A stretch of 64,000 bases of DNA from an uncultured Eubacteriales bacterium (GCA_949077035.1 CARUPR010000003.1:92412-156411), one strand, 5' to 3'; positions 25,030 to 33,298 are shown, counted from the first letter of the stretch. The notes: a model not told the origin generated them from the letters alone. Made by a program: numbers and translations.

Positions 25030-25544
25030 TACTTACCGGAAATGAAATATCAAAACAGGTCAAGAAAGATAAAATTACAATCTTACCTTTTGATGCAAAA
25101 CAAATAAATCCAAATAGTTATAATGTAGAACTTGGTGACTATCTAAAAGTCTATGAAGATGAAGTGCTTGACAGCAGAAGCGAACTTAAAACAAAAACCA
25201 TACAGATACCAGATGATGGTATTGTGCTTATGCCAAATAAAATCTATCTGGGTTATACAAAAGAAATCATCGGAAGCGATTATTTTGTGCCAACAATCAC
25301 AGGAAGAAGCTCGACGGGCAGACTTGGCTTGTTTGTGCAGATTACAGCAGACCTTGTAGATATAGGTTTTAAAGGCAATCTCACCTTTCAGCTTCACGCA
25401 GTGCAGCCGATAAGAATTTATAAAGGCATGAAACTTGGTCAAATAATGTTTTGGAAGACAAAGGGAAAAATTAAACTGTATAATGGCAAGTATCAAAATA
25501 GTATTGGTCCACAAGAAAGCAAGGTTTTTAAGGATTTTGATTGA
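25026..25544 (+). CDS. dCTP deaminase-like protein B (catalytic Glu replaced by Gln)
   Basis: 172 residues, clearly a paralog of the preceding gene (shared NPNSYN, ITGRSSTGRLGLF, MKLGQIMFWKTKG). Here the Asp turn is intact (LVDIGFKG), but the Glu used as general base in E. coli Dcd is Gln (TFQL). The two paralogs thus lack complementary residues. dCTP deaminases are trimers with active sites at subunit interfaces, so a mixed trimer may be the working form. Last gene of the operon; no strong terminator follows before the next promoter. Confidence 0.85.
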   Translation: MILTGNEISKQVKKDKITILPFDAKQINPNSYNVELGDYLKVYEDEVLDSRSELKTKTIQIPDDGIVLMPNKIYLGYTKEIIGSDYFVPTITGRSSTGRLGLFVQITADLVDIGFKGNLTFQLHAVQPIRIYKGMKLGQIMFWKTKGKIKLYNGKYQNSIGPQESKVFKDFD

Positions 25545-25647
25545 TTATAAAAAAATTAAATATAATTAAAATTAAAATTAATTTTAAAAAGGAAATATAT
25601 TGAAAAGAATTATATAAAAAATGATTTATAATAATTTTTTAAAAGTG

Positions 25648-25674
25648 TTGACATCCCCCCCCCGATGTTATAAT
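25648..25674 (+). promoter_or_regulatory. Promoter with poly-C tract in the spacer
   Basis: TTGACA (25648-25653) and TATAAT (25669-25674) are only 15 bp apart, and nine consecutive C residues (25655-25663) fill the spacer between ACAT and GATGT. Gain of two C would give the optimal 17-bp spacing, so promoter strength should change by slippage. Confidence 0.8.
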
Positions 25675-25706
25675 AAGGTAAACTTTATTATATAAGGAGA
25701 AAAATT

Positions 25707-26276
25707 ATGGAAGCAAAGACACTTAAAAAATTAAACAAAAATTTTGATAAAGAATGGAAAAAATTATCTTATTCAGAGCAAAAAGAAGTTGTTGATTTTA
25801 TGTATGATACATTAAAAGAAACTGAAGCTTATTTTAAAATTGCATCAACAAAAATAGCCGAAAATTATAACATTATTTATAATTTGATTGATGAAGATAC
25901 CAAATATGAACTTGAATTTTTAGATAACATTATAACCAAAGTGACAGCTAAAAAAATAGCAAAAGAAAATAAATTACAAGAAAAAATTATGACTACAAAC
26001 AATAAACAATTATTATACTCTGATATATTTTCTGCTTTCACTGGATTAGATAAGGCAACTGAAGAAATAGAAAATATCATCAATAAATCAAACGATATTA
26101 TAAAAAATGGAGTCAATTCAGTTTCTACAAAATCACTTACCTCTTCGATGACTTTGCTGAAAACTTTATCCAAAACATATTCTGAAACTAAAAATAACAC
26201 ACCAAACCAAATCAAGAAGGTTGAAGAATTATTAGCAGATTATTTAAACACAAATGAAAATGAAAATGACATTTAA
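25707..26276 (+). CDS. Hypothetical helical protein under a phase-variable promoter
   Basis: 189 residues, predicted almost entirely alpha-helical with coiled-coil stretches, no signal peptide and no membrane segment. I recognise no family. A good AAGGAG site precedes the ATG. It has its own promoter with a poly-C spacer and its own terminator, so it is a monocistronic unit between the deaminase operon and the tRNA-Lys repeats. Confidence 0.7.
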   Translation: MEAKTLKKLNKNFDKEWKKLSYSEQKEVVDFMYDTLKETEAYFKIASTKIAENYNIIYNLIDEDTKYELEFLDNIITKVTAKKIAKENKLQEKIMTTNNKQLLYSDIFSAFTGLDKATEEIENIINKSNDIIKNGVNSVSTKSLTSSMTLLKTLSKTYSETKNNTPNQIKKVEELLADYLNTNENENDI

Positions 26277-26290
26277 AAATTATAATATAT

Positions 26291-26324
26291 AAGAATCACC
26301 AGTATAGTTTGGTGATTCTTTTTA
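26291..26324 (+). terminator. Terminator of the helical-protein gene
   Basis: AAGAATCACC and GGTGATTCTT pair perfectly across a 10-nt loop, followed by T5. Confidence 0.9.
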
Positions 26325-26334
26325 TAAAAAGACA

Positions 26335-26460
26335 AAAGGAATTTCGACCAGGACGGGTCCGGGGTTCGGCAAACTTCGTTTGCGCAACTTAATAAGTTGC
26401 AGCCCCCTCGGCAATAAAAAAATCGGGTCAAACCCGAATGTGGTGGACTGCCAGGGCTCG
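26335..26460. repeat. tRNA-Lys 3'-end module, copy 1
   Basis: Direct repeat of 26521-26647, offset 186 bp, about 95% identical. On the minus strand it reads tRNA-Lys 3' end with CCA (26460-26442), a terminator (26438-26412), then an antisense T-arm. On the plus strand GGGTCCGGGGTTCG (26355-26368) and AGCCCCC (26401-26407) match the tRNA-Lys T-arm, split by a 32-nt insert made of two hairpins, GCAAAC-TTC-GTTTGC and GCAACTT-AATA-AGTTGC. Confidence 0.85.
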
Positions 26461-26520
26461 TTATGAGGCTTGCTTGGGAGAAAGCCGAATGGCCAAATTC
26501 CTCCTCCATATATTCACAAC

Positions 26521-26647
26521 AAAGGAATTTCGACCCGGACGGGGCCGGGGTTCGGCAAACTTCGTTTGCGCAACTTAAAAAGTTGCAGCCCCCTCGGCAA
26601 TAAAAAAATCGGGTTAAACCCGAATGTGGTGGACTGCCGGGGGCTCG
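26521..26647. repeat. tRNA-Lys 3'-end module, copy 2 (includes the end of the real tRNA)
   Basis: Same architecture as copy 1. Its right end is the 3' part of the functional tRNA-Lys gene (26627 onward), so the terminator and the inverted, palindrome-split T-arm lie directly downstream of the tRNA on its own strand. Confidence 0.85.
26600..26624 (-). terminator. Terminator of tRNA-Lys
   Basis: On the minus strand TCGGG-TTTAA-CCCGA followed by T7 starts 3 nt after the CCA end. The copy at 26412-26438 has one loop/stem change. Confidence 0.85.
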
Positions 26648-26702
26648 AACCCCGGACCCTTCGATTAAGAGTCGAATGCTCTACCAACTGAGCTAGCAGT
26701 CC
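26627..26702 (-). tRNA. tRNA-Lys (anticodon CTT)
   Basis: 76 nt with encoded CCA. Acceptor stem GGACTGC/GCAGTCC, D arm GCTC-AGTTGGTA-GAGC, anticodon stem TTCGA/TCGAA around CTCTTAA (anticodon CTT, reads AAG), T arm CCGGG-GTTCGAG-CCCGG type with a G/C-rich stem. Confidence 0.97.
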
Positions 26703-26788
26703 ATAAAAATATTATTGTTATCATTTTGAAAGGCAGACAATTTCATTTCTACAAGGGATTTTTAAATTCAAACTTTGCAAATTATGCA

Positions 26789-26881
26789 ATAATAACCCTT
26801 CGATTTAATTTCGCTTACGCTCCATACGCAGGCTTCGCCTTGGCGTTGCGCCAAATGTTCTACCAACTGAGCTAGCAGTCT
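26789..26881 (-). pseudogene. Broken tRNA-Lys copy with insert in the anticodon arm
   Basis: On the minus strand GACTGCTAGCTCAGTTGGTAGA (written here in parts: acceptor and D arm as in tRNA-Lys with G-to-A at the end of the D stem) leads to CATT, then a GC-rich insert of about 40 nt made of small hairpins (GGCGCAACGCC, AAGGCGAAGCCT), then AAATCGAAGGGT, the 3' half of the anticodon stem. After that the T arm is lost. It cannot be a functional tRNA. Confidence 0.75.
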
Positions 26882-27041
26882 TTGTAATAACTTGTCTCAC
26901 CTTGATGCCAACATCACCACATCAAATGTTTTTATTTAAGCAAGCAATCAAACATAAGACTTATTTAGTATAAAATAAAAAGAATAATTTGTCAACTAAT
27001 TTTTGTTTTTATTTTTAAAAAATTTATTAAATTGAGTCCTT
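26882..27041. other. AT-rich spacer
   Basis: No gene, hairpin or promoter of note seen between the tRNA-Lys pseudogene and the terminator of the peptidase gene. Confidence 0.5.
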
Positions 27042-27070
27042 AAAAAAAATCACATCTATTTCAGATGTGA
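27042..27070 (-). terminator. Terminator of the M1 peptidase gene
   Basis: On the minus strand TCACATCT and AGATGTGA pair across 5 nt and run into T8. Confidence 0.85.
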
Positions 27071-27223
27071 TAATCAATTTTTTCATAATTTTATCAGCTT
27101 ATACTTATTTTTCATAATTTTATCAACTCTTATATTTTTTATAATTTAATCAATTTATACTCATTTTATATATTTTAAACATCTTATACGAGGATTTAAA
27201 ATCAAAACTATTAAAATATTAAA

Positions 27224-28741
27224 TCAACCTTTTGTAAGCACAACTTTATCAAACAGCCAATTATTAAAAAAGCTTTCAGTTTCTCTTCCTCCAAATTTCT
27301 CAAACACAGAAATAAGTTGTGCTGGCGTAATATTTTTATATTTATATTTTTTTTGAACCAACTGAAGTGCATCAATAAATTTATTTTTACCAATAAGTTC
27401 TCTAAAAGAATTAAACATCAAAACTCCCCTTGTATAAACGCATTGACTATACTCAGGTTCTGTGTCAAATTTATCAAGTGGTCTATCCATTGTGCCATCC
27501 ACTTTCCCTGTCACTTTTTTATAAACATCTTCAAATAAAAGATAATTTTTAAGCGAATTATTTATCATTTCCTTAAAATTTTCACCATATTCGGTATGTT
27601 TCTCAAAAAATAACAAGGTGCTATATTCTGTCAAGCCTTCATCAATCCATGCATGATTATATTCATCATTTCCAACAAGACCATACCACCATTGATGTGC
27701 TATTTCATGAACTATCACATAATTTAAATCTTTTTCATCTTTTATTTTGTCACTTATAAGCACAATACCCGGATATTCCATTCCGCCATGAACAAAATTT
27801 GATTTTACAACAGAAAATTCTTTATATGGATAATCACCAAAAAAGTCATTAAAAGTGCCCAAAGCATCACAGGCAACCTGCAAACACTTTAGCAAATTAT
27901 TGTCACCTTTATAACCATAATAATTTACATTAGTATGCCCCACCTTTTTTGTCACTTTTTCAAATTTTTCACTTAAAGTAAAACAAAAGTCCCTAACCTT
28001 GTTTGCGCGATATAAATTTTTGACTCTTTCGCCATTTTTCTCGCTCAAAACAAGTTCTCCAGTGCTTGCAATTTGAAAATCTGAATTAAAAGTTATCTCC
28101 ACGCTGTAATTTGCACAATCACTATAAAAAGGGTCACCATTAGAATGATAAAGGTCTTGATAAAATCCTTTACCATCTTCATAAACACAGGCTATTGGAT
28201 AAAAATTGCCAAAATTTATGGTATTATCACCATATCCAAGCCTATGATTGATATTTGCAAGTGTCACCTCAAAGTCAATATTAATGACAACCGTTTCATC
28301 AGGATAAAGCATTTCTTTAAGTGTTAATGCAAGTATATTTTCATCCTTGCCTTCAATATTATATTCAAAATTTTCACCTTTCTCATCACAGACAGATTTG
28401 ATTTTAATTTCACCAAAACTCTCACCATTTGGATAGGCACTATCAAAGTTTGGCTGAGATACAACCCCGCCTTTCGCCTCTCTTCTAAAAGCATTTGGAT
28501 AAAGGTGAAAATATAGCTTGTCAAAACAATTTTCACTGTTATTTGCATAGCTTATTTCTTCTTTGCCAGTCAAAATATGGTTATTTTCATCATATGAAAG
28601 TTTGAGGTCATAATTATTAAAAATTGCGCTAGTCTCTTCCCTTCCTTTCAGACAAAAAAGTAATACCATAACAAAAATGGCAGTTGCAGCAGTTGCAAAA
28701 ATCAAATATTTTATAATTTTTTTATTTAAAACTTTTTTCAT
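27224..28741 (-). CDS. M1-family (aminopeptidase N-like) membrane metallopeptidase
   Basis: 505 residues. An N-terminal membrane helix (residues 9-29) anchors an M1-like domain: GGMEYPG near residue 325, the zinc motif HEIAHQWW (HExxH) and the third ligand Glu in WIDEGLTEY 18 residues later. The N-terminal beta domain is present, but the long C-terminal helical domain of aminopeptidase N is missing, as in many bacterial M1 relatives. It probably trims peptides outside the membrane. There is no ribosome binding site; a TATAGT box ends 5 nt before the ATG, so translation may be leaderless. Confidence 0.88.
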   Translation of the reverse strand: MKKVLNKKIIKYLIFATAATAIFVMVLLFCLKGREETSAIFNNYDLKLSYDENNHILTGKEEISYANNSENCFDKLYFHLYPNAFRREAKGGVVSQPNFDSAYPNGESFGEIKIKSVCDEKGENFEYNIEGKDENILALTLKEMLYPDETVVINIDFEVTLANINHRLGYGDNTINFGNFYPIACVYEDGKGFYQDLYHSNGDPFYSDCANYSVEITFNSDFQIASTGELVLSEKNGERVKNLYRANKVRDFCFTLSEKFEKVTKKVGHTNVNYYGYKGDNNLLKCLQVACDALGTFNDFFGDYPYKEFSVVKSNFVHGGMEYPGIVLISDKIKDEKDLNYVIVHEIAHQWWYGLVGNDEYNHAWIDEGLTEYSTLLFFEKHTEYGENFKEMINNSLKNYLLFEDVYKKVTGKVDGTMDRPLDKFDTEPEYSQCVYTRGVLMFNSFRELIGKNKFIDALQLVQKKYKYKNITPAQLISVFEKFGGRETESFFNNWLFDKVVLTKG

Positions 28742-28810
28742 GCTATACTATACGAGCAGAAATTTGGTTTAATTACTTTTTTATATTTAAATTTTACTGA
28801 AAATTTTGGT

Positions 28811-28839
28811 TGAAAAAAATTTCTAGTTGTGATACAATA
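28811..28839 (+). promoter_or_regulatory. dnaD-dnaI promoter
   Basis: TTGAAA (28811-28816) and TACAAT (28834-28839), 17 bp spacing, 37 bp before the dnaD start. Confidence 0.75.
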
Positions 28840-28876
28840 AAAACTGCTTATAAATAATTTAAACAGGAGAAGATTC

Positions 28877-30337
28877 ATGTCATTTTGTAAATATTCAACT
28901 GAATATATTGCCAGTTCAAAAACAGAACTTGATAATATTTTTATTAATGATTATCTTCCATATGCTCAACCAAATCATGTGGTTGTTTATATTTATGGAC
29001 TTTATCTTTGCTCAAGCAATGCTTTTGACAACTCGCTTGCAAATTTCTCAAGGGTTTTAAATTTAAGCGAAGAGGAAATTATTTCAGCATTTGAATATTG
29101 GGAAGAACAAGGACTTGTCAGAATTTTAAGAATAAACCCTCTTGAAGTGACATATATACCACTCAAAAATGTTTTATCTGCAAACAAATTATATAAACCT
29201 GACAAATATGAAGTTTTCAATCAGCAGGCTCAAGAAATATTTCAAAGCAAGCGTGCTATTTCCAAACATGAATATCAAGAATATTATGATTTTTTGGAAA
29301 GATATCATGTAGAACAAGAAGCTCTCCTCATGATAATGAAATATTGCGTAGAAACAAAGCAAAGTGCTGTTGGCTATAATTATATCCTGACTGTTGCCAA
29401 AAATTGGGCAAATGAAGGAATTACAAACACCCTTCAAGTTGAAGAACGTTTAAATAAATTTGAAGAAAAATCACCAGAAATTACAGAGATATTTAATGCA
29501 ATGGGAATCAAGCGCGCACCTTACGTTGAAGAACGCGGAATGGTCAATAAATGGCTAAATGATTATGGCTTTGCACTTGAAGTAATAATTCACATCTGCA
29601 AGTCTTTCAAAAAGAAAAATCGTTTTTCAATTGAAAAAGCAGACCAGCTAATAAAAAAATATTATGAAATGAAACTCTTTTCAAGTCAAGAAATTGACAA
29701 TTTTGAGAAAAATAAGCAAGAAATGTATGACCTATCAAAAGAAATAAACAAAGAATTGGGACTATTTTATGAAAATCTTGAAGTAGTGGTTGAAAACTAT
29801 ACATTAAAATGGATAAACTTAGGTTTTGATAAAACTTTGCTTCTCGAAATTGCAAGATACTGCTTTAAAAGCTCTGTTCGCACCCTTGACGGCATGGACA
29901 AATCAATCTTGAAATTCTATAAATTGGGTCTTTTAAGTATTGATGCCTTCAATGAATATATGGGCGAAATTTTGGCGGCTGATGAAAAATTGCAGGAAAT
30001 TTTGGATGATCTTGGCATAAAACGTGTTGTAAACTTTATAGATAGAGAAAATTATAAAATATGGAAAGAAAATTGGAAGATTAGCGATGAATTAATTTCT
30101 TATGCAACCTCACTTTCAAAAGGCAAAGAAAGCCCTATAAAATATCTAAGCAGAATTTTAGCAGATTGGCATGAGAAAGGAATAAAAACTCTCACCGAAG
30201 CTAAATCAACAACGCCAATTGGCATGATTGAAAAAGGCGAAAACCAAACAAGCCAAAAGAAAAACTTATCAGGAAGAAGTTATTCAAACAATCAATTAAA
30301 TGCATTATTCCAATCAATAAATGAAATCGAAGTTTAA
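28877..30337 (+). CDS. dnaD: DnaD/DnaB-type replication initiation protein
   Basis: 486 residues. An N-terminal winged-helix domain (to about residue 110) is followed by at least two DnaD-type helical domains, recognised by the Y-[IL]-x-x-[IL]-L-x-x-W motif: YNYILTVAKNW near residue 160 and KYLSRILADW near 430, with a divergent third copy between. These proteins remodel the origin with DnaA and load the helicase. dnaI follows 15 bp downstream, matching the Bacillus dnaB-dnaI pair, so this is probably the DnaB-type initiator of this lineage. The ATG follows AGGAG. Confidence 0.88.
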   Translation: MSFCKYSTEYIASSKTELDNIFINDYLPYAQPNHVVVYIYGLYLCSSNAFDNSLANFSRVLNLSEEEIISAFEYWEEQGLVRILRINPLEVTYIPLKNVLSANKLYKPDKYEVFNQQAQEIFQSKRAISKHEYQEYYDFLERYHVEQEALLMIMKYCVETKQSAVGYNYILTVAKNWANEGITNTLQVEERLNKFEEKSPEITEIFNAMGIKRAPYVEERGMVNKWLNDYGFALEVIIHICKSFKKKNRFSIEKADQLIKKYYEMKLFSSQEIDNFEKNKQEMYDLSKEINKELGLFYENLEVVVENYTLKWINLGFDKTLLLEIARYCFKSSVRTLDGMDKSILKFYKLGLLSIDAFNEYMGEILAADEKLQEILDDLGIKRVVNFIDRENYKIWKENWKISDELISYATSLSKGKESPIKYLSRILADWHEKGIKTLTEAKSTTPIGMIEKGENQTSQKKNLSGRSYSNNQLNALFQSINEIEV

Positions 30338-30352
30338 AAGAAGGTTTATTAA

Positions 30353-31261
30353 ATGAAAAGCACAATTATAGAAAAGGCAAAAAGGATTATAAAATACCGA
30401 CATTTTGATGCCGAAAATACCGCCTTAGCAAACAAGACAAAGGCATTTGAAGATGAAACATTCAAATCCATTTACAAACTTTATGTTGATAAAATGATTG
30501 AAAATGCAAGAGAAAACTTAGCAGATGATGAAAATTTAAAACAACTAAAATCAAAACTCCAAACACGTCTAAAAGAACTTAATATAGGCTCAATCGAGCC
30601 TCAATATACCTGCCCTATCTGCAATGATACCGCACTAAATGATGAAGGGAAATATTGCCATTGTATGATTGATGAAATCAATAAAATCTTAATTGAAGAA
30701 AGTGGGTTTTTACAACTTGAAGATTTCCAAAATATAAATTATGAAATCTTTGCTCAAAGCCCTAATATGAAAATACTCTATCAAAAGATGCAACAATGGT
30801 GTCAATCAAAATTTGACAAAAATCTTATCTATATAGCTGGGCAAACAGGTGTTGGAAAAACTCATCTAATAAGATGTATGGCAAACGAACTTATCAAAAG
30901 ACATAAACTTGTGCTTTTGACATCCTCCTTTGCAATGCATCAAGACTTTGTAAAAAGTTTTGCATCACGTGACCCTATCGAAAGGCAAGAATTGATTTCA
31001 AAATATATTGAAGCTGAAATTCTCTTCATCGATGATTTGGGGACAGAACTTAGAAATCCAAACATAACAATAAATTATCTCTATCAAATCTTAAATGAAA
31101 GAAAGCTTAATAGAAGGCCTACAATTATTACAACAAATTTAAAAATTGATGAAATTTTAAATTATTATGATGAAAGGATTTCAAGCAGAATTGCAGATGT
31201 AAACACTTCAATTTGTGTGTTTATTGAAGGCGATGATTTAAGACTTAAAAAAAATAAGTGA
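30353..31261 (+). CDS. dnaI: Helicase loader DnaI (DnaC-like AAA+ ATPase)
   Basis: 302 residues. The N-terminal part has a zinc-binding group (CPIC...CHC, residues 84-103). The AAA+ part has Walker A GQTGVGKTH near 165 and Walker B ILFIDDLGTEL near 225, then a sensor 1 Thr-Thr-Asn. DnaI loads the replicative helicase DnaC/DnaB. The zinc cluster and its position behind dnaD separate it from IstB proteins, one of which is present at 54.3 kb. Confidence 0.93.
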   Translation: MKSTIIEKAKRIIKYRHFDAENTALANKTKAFEDETFKSIYKLYVDKMIENARENLADDENLKQLKSKLQTRLKELNIGSIEPQYTCPICNDTALNDEGKYCHCMIDEINKILIEESGFLQLEDFQNINYEIFAQSPNMKILYQKMQQWCQSKFDKNLIYIAGQTGVGKTHLIRCMANELIKRHKLVLLTSSFAMHQDFVKSFASRDPIERQELISKYIEAEILFIDDLGTELRNPNITINYLYQILNERKLNRRPTIITTNLKIDEILNYYDERISSRIADVNTSICVFIEGDDLRLKKNK

Positions 31262-31284
31262 TAATTAATTATCACTTTTTTTAA
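31256..31284 (+). terminator. Terminator of dnaD-dnaI
   Basis: A perfect 22-bp palindrome built on AAGTGATAAT, overlapping the dnaI stop, runs into T7. Confidence 0.85.
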
Positions 31285-31378
31285 TAACATTTATAAAATT
31301 AAAGGAAAATTTCAATTATTTTAATAAAAAATGCGGTTTTTTATTGATTTTTTATCTTTTTTAGTTAAATTATCAAAT

Positions 31379-31993
31379 TTATCTTGTCAAAAATTTCTTA
31401 TAAACTTTGATATTTTTTTGCTGCTCAATATTGCTTGTGCTTTCACCGTGCCCACTGTAAACCTGCTTAAAATCAACATTTTCCAATTTGCAAAGAGAAT
31501 TAAACATCTCATTTTTATCAGAGCCTTTTAGGTCTGTTCTGCCAATGCATCTGGCAAAAAGCACATCACCTGCAAAAAGGTTACCTTCAATCAAATAGCA
31601 CATACAACATTTGCAATGGCCGCCAGCCTCAAAACATTCAATTTCAAAACAATCGATATTAAGCTTTCCATCCTTTTCAATAAAAACAAATTTACTTAAA
31701 TCATCAATTGTGCAACCATCTTCACTATAATTTGCCTCTTTATCCTTTAAAGTTTGGGCAATGTTTTTGCTTGCATAGATTGAAACATTAAATCTTTCTG
31801 CATATTGATTGCAATATTTGCTATGGTCATAATGACCATGAGTAAGAAGCACGCCAACCACTTTGCGCTCACCCACCGCCTTTTCAATCAATTCAAGCTG
31901 GCAACCACTGTCAATGATAAGGACCTTATTATCTTTCTCAAGAATATAAACATTTGATTCAAGCATATTTGAAATATATCTTTCTATCTTCAT
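31379..31993 (-). CDS. Metallo-beta-lactamase-fold hydrolase (glyoxalase II-like)
   Basis: 204 residues. THGHYDH near residue 52 is the HxHxDH metal motif; further ligands are the His in AGGHC, Asp in AGDVLF and His in YSGHGE. Length and layout fit the small YcbL/glyoxalase II-like group that cleaves thioesters. Unusually, the residues after the third metal ligand are HCKCCMCY, four Cys in six residues where relatives have HTPGSxCY. The ATG has AAAGGAG upstream. Confidence 0.85.
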   Translation of the reverse strand: MKIERYISNMLESNVYILEKDNKVLIIDSGCQLELIEKAVGERKVVGVLLTHGHYDHSKYCNQYAERFNVSIYASKNIAQTLKDKEANYSEDGCTIDDLSKFVFIEKDGKLNIDCFEIECFEAGGHCKCCMCYLIEGNLFAGDVLFARCIGRTDLKGSDKNEMFNSLCKLENVDFKQVYSGHGESTSNIEQQKNIKVYKKFLTR

Positions 31994-32246
31994 TATAAAC
32001 TCCTTTTAAAAAAATTAAATAAATTGATTTTTAATAAACAGATTTTTAATAAATAGATTTATATAAATAAATTTAAATAAAAATCTTTCTCAATGTAAAA
32101 ATTAATTAAGAGATAAATTTGAAAATATAAAAACAAATTTACCAAAAGAAACTATAGCACAATATCAAAAAAAACTCAACAAAATTTAAGCTTTATTTTT
32201 TATAATAATATAACAAGACTAATTTTGCATTATTATAAAAAAATGT
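31994..32246. other. AT-rich intergenic region
   Basis: Low-complexity A/T sequence with imperfect short repeats of AATAAATAGATTT type near 32025-32085. No open frame or RNA structure is seen. Confidence 0.5.
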
Positions 32247-32275
32247 TTGACTTGATAAAAAATTTATGCTAAAAT
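32247..32275 (+). promoter_or_regulatory. tRNA-Trp promoter
   Basis: TTGACT (32247-32252) and TAAAAT (32270-32275), 17 bp spacing, about 50 bp upstream of the tRNA. Confidence 0.75.
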
Positions 32276-32326
32276 ATAGAAGTAATTTCTGAAGAAGAAC
32301 TTAAAATTTAAATTTACAATCTATAT

Positions 32327-32400
32327 AGGGGTGTAGTTCATCGGTAGAATGAGAGTCTCCAAAACTCCAGAGGAGGGTTCGATTCCTTCCACCCCTGCCA
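32327..32400 (+). tRNA. tRNA-Trp (anticodon CCA)
   Basis: 74 nt with encoded CCA. Acceptor stem AGGGGTG/CACCCCT, anticodon loop CTCCAAA (anticodon CCA), T arm GGAGG-GTTCGAT-TCCTTCC type. No duplicated 3' module follows, unlike tRNA-Leu and tRNA-Lys. Confidence 0.96.
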
Positions 32401-32407
32401 AAACATA

Positions 32408-32432
32408 AGCCACATTTTTTTGTGGTTTTTTA
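32408..32432 (+). terminator. Terminator of tRNA-Trp
   Basis: CCACA and TGTGG pair across 6 T residues and run into T6. Confidence 0.8.
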
Positions 32433-32541
32433 AAATTTAAATGTTTATTAATTAGAAAAGTAATCTTTAAAATTCAATAAAATAATCTAAAACTTTTTAT
32501 ACTAAAATTTGCAAAAATATTTTAATTTAAAAGGAGCAAAA

Positions 32542-33177
32542 ATGGGTAAACTCGACGAAAATTATTTTAAAATGGATGACAACATGAAGCAAAATCAGAT
32601 TGAAGACATACTTGATGATGATGAAACCGTCCTTTTAAGACTTAAACCAAAAAAATTAGCTTTTATTTTAAATGCCATTGCTTCAATGCTGCCTATCGCC
32701 CTTCTTTGGTTGATATTTGATGGCACTTTTATCACTATGATTATAATTTCAAAAGCACCAGCTTTTGTTTGGGCTATTCTTGTCCCATTCTTTGCCATTC
32801 ATCTTATGCCTGTTTGGATGTGGATTTCTAAAATTATTACCGCAAAAGCAAGTCATAAAAATATAGAATATGTTTTCACAGAAAAGAGGATAATTATTAG
32901 AAGCGGCGTAATTGGAATTGATTTCAAAAATATTTACTATACCGATATCAAAGGTGTCAACTTAAAAGTTGGGCTAATTGACAGATTATGCAAGGTTGGT
33001 GACATTTATATTCAAGCACTTGACCAGAGCGCAGTTTTATTCGATATTGAAAATCCTTATTTCATTTTAAGAAAAATTCAAAAAATTGTTCTTGATATCA
33101 AAACTGACGTATTCTTTCCAAACAATCTTCGCCCTGATGAAAATAGTGGTTTTAACACAAAATATAGACCTAAATAA
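32542..33177 (+). CDS. Membrane protein with bacterial PH domain
   Basis: 211 residues from the ATG at 32542 (AAAGGAG 5 nt upstream). Two membrane helices (about residues 48-70 and 76-100) are followed by a YdbS/YdbT-type PH domain (YVFTEKRIIIRSGVIGIDFKNIYYTDIKGV...). The role of such proteins is not established; some pairs protect against membrane stress. It stands alone. Confidence 0.8.
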   Translation: MGKLDENYFKMDDNMKQNQIEDILDDDETVLLRLKPKKLAFILNAIASMLPIALLWLIFDGTFITMIIISKAPAFVWAILVPFFAIHLMPVWMWISKIITAKASHKNIEYVFTEKRIIIRSGVIGIDFKNIYYTDIKGVNLKVGLIDRLCKVGDIYIQALDQSAVLFDIENPYFILRKIQKIVLDIKTDVFFPNNLRPDENSGFNTKYRPK

Positions 33178-33264
33178 TCTTTAAACTTATATAAAAATCA
33201 ATAATAAAATTAAATTTGTTTAAATGAAATAAATAAAGACTTAAATAAACTTCGTCTAAAAAAC

Positions 33265-33298
33265 AAAAAAAATCCATAAAACATTATGGATTTTTTTT
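33265..33298. terminator. Bidirectional terminator
   Basis: AAATCCATAA and TTATGGATTT arms with A8/T8 flanks, between the converging PH-domain and mazF genes. Confidence 0.9.

Noticed and set aside
24508..25544. Direct equation of the Dcd pair with the known anti-phage dCTP deaminases
   Set aside because: Known defence deaminases are of a different, larger deaminase type; these proteins are of the dUTPase-fold Dcd family, so only an analogy can be drawn.
26273..26691. Reading frames across the tRNA-Lys modules
   Set aside because: They translate the tRNA 3' end, terminator and hairpins and have no ribosome binding site.
30353..31261. DnaI as an IstB-type transposition protein
   Set aside because: It has the DnaI zinc cluster, follows dnaD and has no transposase partner.
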